Source: Pseudomonadota bacterium (lineage in GTDB: Bacteria; Pseudomonadota; Alphaproteobacteria; SMXQ01). From it: a stretch of 50,660 bases of DNA. Position numbers and translations under genes: made by a program. The notes beneath the pieces are model-generated. The model was not told where the DNA came from and did not search any database. It saw nothing but the letters and a program-made list of their open reading frames with translations. Location: NCBI GenBank assembly GCA_022566265.1, contig JADFJG010000001.1, positions 63,647 to 114,306 on the forward strand, written 5' to 3'. Of this stretch, positions 50,595 through 50,660 are shown one piece after another (position 1 is the stretch's first letter; the number at the start of each line of letters is the position of its first letter).

Positions 50595-50660
50595 TCAGTC
50601 GAGATCGTCCCGCCCGGCGATCAGGCGCGCCACTTCGAGGCGCCAATCGGGATGGGCCCT
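50595..50660 (-). CDS. C-terminal end of a gene entering from the right
   Basis: The last 21 codons before a TGA at 50597-50595 read HPDWRLEVARLIAGRDDLD, with coding-like composition. The gene is cut by the window edge and cannot be identified. It would lie upstream of tRNA-Gln in the same direction. Confidence 0.45.
   Translation of the reverse strand, partial: RAHPDWRLEVARLIAGRDDLD

Overview
The window is GC-rich chromosomal DNA from what is most likely a free-living alphaproteobacterium of a Rhodospirillales-like type. This is inferred from the gene families: FixL/FixJ/FixK-style regulators, TAXI-TRAP uptake, PAS_7-rich kinases, heme A synthase of the CtaA/Cox15 type and a CtrA-like box. 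No rRNA or ribosomal protein gene is present to fix the taxonomy. One tRNA gene (tRNA-Gln, UUG) lies at the right end, and the only aminoacyl-tRNA synthetase is GlnRS.

Layout. 1-0.8 kb: the N-terminal part of a siroheme nitrite/sulfite reductase (minus strand) behind a consensus promoter. 1.0-2.2 kb: heme A synthase. 2.2-7.1 kb: TAXI-type substrate-binding protein, fused TRAP permease and a two-subunit Rieske oxygenase resembling salicylate 5-hydroxylase, which reads as uptake and hydroxylation of an aromatic acid. 7.2-12.0 kb: a PAS histidine kinase, a small secreted repeat protein, a VOC-fold protein and glnS. 12.0-15.4 kb: an AT-rich islet with an N6-adenine DNA methyltransferase/type IIG-like gene and an unknown partner, probably acquired. 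15.5-17.6 kb: a DSD1-type PLP enzyme, a secreted protein and a broken tyrosine recombinase.

17.9-28.3 kb: two near-identical exported amidohydrolases in tandem, then a hairpin, then an operon of MoxR ATPase, DUF58 protein, BatD/MxaA-like membrane protein (apparently frameshifted) and two membrane-anchored von Willebrand A proteins. This matches the mxaRSACKL/Bat arrangement without any visible methanol dehydrogenase gene. 28.4-34.1 kb (minus strand): a catabolic operon of ferredoxin reductase, Rieske ferredoxin, carboxymuconolactone-decarboxylase-like protein, ornithine cyclodeaminase-like protein, bicupin dioxygenase and DapA-family lyase. A divergent AAA ATPase and a UbiD-family decarboxylase follow.

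37.5-48.4 kb is a signalling block: a possible small RNA with a strong terminator, a NitT/TauT-type binding protein, a 1411-residue kinase carrying six tandem PAS_7 domains, a FixJ-like regulator, a lone receiver, a Crp/Fnr regulator preceded by a perfect palindrome, and a second kinase with its own periplasmic binding domain. It looks like a FixLJ-FixK-type cascade fed by small-molecule sensing. At 48.5 kb a 268-bp palindromic MITE-like element supplies the stop codon of a cysteine-rich gene. The window ends with a secreted protein, tRNA-Gln and the tail of another gene.

The best candidates for something undescribed are the six-PAS_7 cascade, the amidohydrolase/MoxR-vWA locus, the two-gene DNA-methyltransferase islet, and the MITE.
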